Source of the DNA: CAZHWR01 sp964536085
GTDB lineage: Bacteria > Bacillota > Clostridia > Oscillospirales > Ruminococcaceae
Length of the DNA: 5,846 bases
Assembly (NCBI GenBank): GCA_964536085.1
Contig: CAZHWR010000075.1
Location: 1-5,846 of the forward strand
Direction: 5' to 3'
Shown here: piece by piece, positions 4,995-5,846 of the stretch
How the letters are laid out: the number at the start of each line of letters is the position of its first letter
How positions within the stretch are numbered: the stretch's first letter is position 1
Position numbers and translations under genes: made by a program
The notes under the pieces: model-generated
What the model saw: the letters and a program-made list of their open reading frames with translations, nothing else
Told to the model about the DNA's origin: nothing
Database searches by the model: none

Positions 4995-5834
4995 TCACCT
5001 TTCGCTCCCGCCAAGCAGCGCAGCCAAATCGGTTAGCTCCTGATCGGAATAAAACTCGATTTCAAGGATCGATTTTTTAGCGCCCTTTACTATTTTGACC
5101 TTTCTGCCAAGCGCTTTGCCGAGCGCAATCTGTACTTCTTTATAATAATGCGGTGTTTCGGGGATGTTATCAGGCTGACTTTTCTTTTTTTGGGCAAGCT
5201 TCTCTATTTCGCGCACCGACGCTCCGCTTTTTGCGAGTTCAAACGCCAGCGCCAACAAACCGCTGTCTTCAATCGAAAGCATGGCTCGCGCATGGCCGGA
5301 GGCTATTTTACCGTCCGCAAGCGCTTTAAGAATATCGTCGGGGAGCTTAAGCAGCCTGATTGAATTCGATACGGCCGGCCTGGATTTGCCGACGGCGTCG
5401 GCAACCTGTTCCTGGGTGTATCCCCGAGACTCCATGAGCTGCCTGTAGCCGAGCGCCTCTTCAACGGGATTTAAGTCTTCGCGCTGGAGATTTTCAATAA
5501 GAGCTATTTCCATACACTCCTCATCGCTTGTTTCCCTTATTATAACCGGCACGCTTTCAAGACCTGCAAGCCGGCACGCTCTCCACCGCCTTTCGCCTGC
5601 GACAATCTGGTAAGTCAGCGTGCTTGTAGGGCGCACGACTATTGGCTGCAGCAGACCGTGCTCTTTTATACTGTCTGCCAGTTCTTTAAGCGTTTGGTCG
5701 TTAAATTCCTTGCGCGGCTGCTCCCTGTTGGGCTCTATTTCGCTCAATCTGAGCGAGGTGACGCTGTCCGAATCGGATCGGTTTTCATTAAAAAGCGACT
5801 CCAGCCCTCTGCCTAACCCGAATTTTTGACTCAT
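4995..5834 (-). CDS. parB: Chromosome-partitioning protein ParB (Spo0J-like)
   Basis: 279 residues, a typical chromosomal ParB length. ParB binds parS sites near the origin, clamps and slides on DNA using CTP, and loads SMC; ParA/Soj is its usual partner. The N-terminal peptide FGLGRGLESLF (5-15) is the usual ParA-contact motif. The CTPase/ParB-N domain shows QPRKEF (39-44), VAGERRWRACRLAG (78-91) with the GERR box, and ALIENLQREDLNPVEEA (111-127) with the ENxxR box. A helix-turn-helix region lies around 137-163 (YTQEQVADAVGKSRPAVSN), and the C-terminal part (about 228-279) is the expected dimerisation domain. The start is supported by AAGGAG at the complement of 5841-5846, six bases from the ATG. 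parA would be expected just off the right edge. It is likely cotranscribed with serS. No parS palindrome (TGTTTCACGTGAAACA-like) was seen in the window. I call it ParB rather than Noc because serS and dnaA lie nearby and the length fits, but the two paralogues are hard to separate by eye. Confidence 0.94.
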   Translation of the reverse strand: MSQKFGLGRGLESLFNENRSDSDSVTSLRLSEIEPNREQPRKEFNDQTLKELADSIKEHGLLQPIVVRPTSTLTYQIVAGERRWRACRLAGLESVPVIIRETSDEECMEIALIENLQREDLNPVEEALGYRQLMESRGYTQEQVADAVGKSRPAVSNSIRLLKLPDDILKALADGKIASGHARAMLSIEDSGLLALAFELAKSGASVREIEKLAQKKKSQPDNIPETPHYYKEVQIALGKALGRKVKIVKGAKKSILEIEFYSDQELTDLAALLGGSER

Positions 5835-5846
5835 ATTACTCTCCTT

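Noticed and set aside
4988..5000. T-box or other leader in front of serS
   Set aside because: Only 7 bases separate parB from serS and no T-box core was seen; any leader control of the operon would lie upstream of parB, outside the window.
4620..5036. Plus-strand open frame of 138 codons opposite serS and parB
   Set aside because: It is the antisense shadow of the serS coiled-coil coding region; Ser/Phe-rich composition is typical of such shadows, and it crosses the parB-serS junction.
1..5846. CRISPR arrays, insertion sequences, tRNA genes, parS sites
   Set aside because: No spaced direct repeats, transposase motifs, tRNA-like cloverleaf signatures or TGTTTCACGTGAAACA-like palindromes were seen on either strand.

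Overview
The window looks like a chromosomal segment from a member of the Firmicutes, most likely class Clostridia (possibly the Oscillospirales/Ruminococcaceae side). The evidence is Gram-positive style AAGGAGG ribosome binding sites, AT-rich intergenic promoters, a tetrahydrofolate (THF) riboswitch in front of an ECF-transporter S component, a UPF0340/YwlG protein, and a seryl-tRNA synthetase of the form I associate with Clostridia. The lineage is inferred from protein and RNA style, not from a search.

Layout, left to right. (1) Positions 1-79, minus strand: the first 26 codons of a gene that reads off the left edge and looks like dnaA (replication initiator, domain I). (2) Positions 80-230: an A+T-rich gap with back-to-back promoters, one for the dnaA-like gene and one for the rightward folate gene. 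(3) Positions 230-380: a THF riboswitch followed by a hairpin that buries the Shine-Dalgarno sequence of the next gene. (4) Positions 381-917, plus: a FolT-like ECF transporter substrate-binding membrane subunit. (5) A two-way terminator, then 971-1519, minus: a UPF0340 (YwlG/TIGR01440) protein of unknown function. (6) Positions 1668-3077, plus, divergent from it: a phosphoglucomutase/phosphomannomutase-family enzyme. (7) Positions 3078-3700: about 620 bases with no convincing gene, but with several inverted repeats, a 15-codon ORF with a strong ribosome binding site inside one of them, and a strong plus-strand terminator. (8) Positions 3701-4987, minus: serS. (9) Positions 4995-5834, minus: parB, complete, with its Shine-Dalgarno at the right edge. 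parB and serS are 7 bases apart and look like one transcript.

Functionally, the dnaA-like start and parB tie the window to the replication and segregation neighbourhood of the chromosome. The folate transporter is a self-contained riboswitch-controlled unit: reduced folate in the cell should shut off expression of its own uptake protein. SerS and the sugar-phosphate mutase are housekeeping enzymes.

The two points most worth following up are the unexplained, structured 3095-3672 gap (candidate RNA or decayed gene) and the gene order, in which a dnaA-like gene and parB-serS point the same way and no clear DnaA boxes are visible. I did not find a convincing new multi-gene system here.
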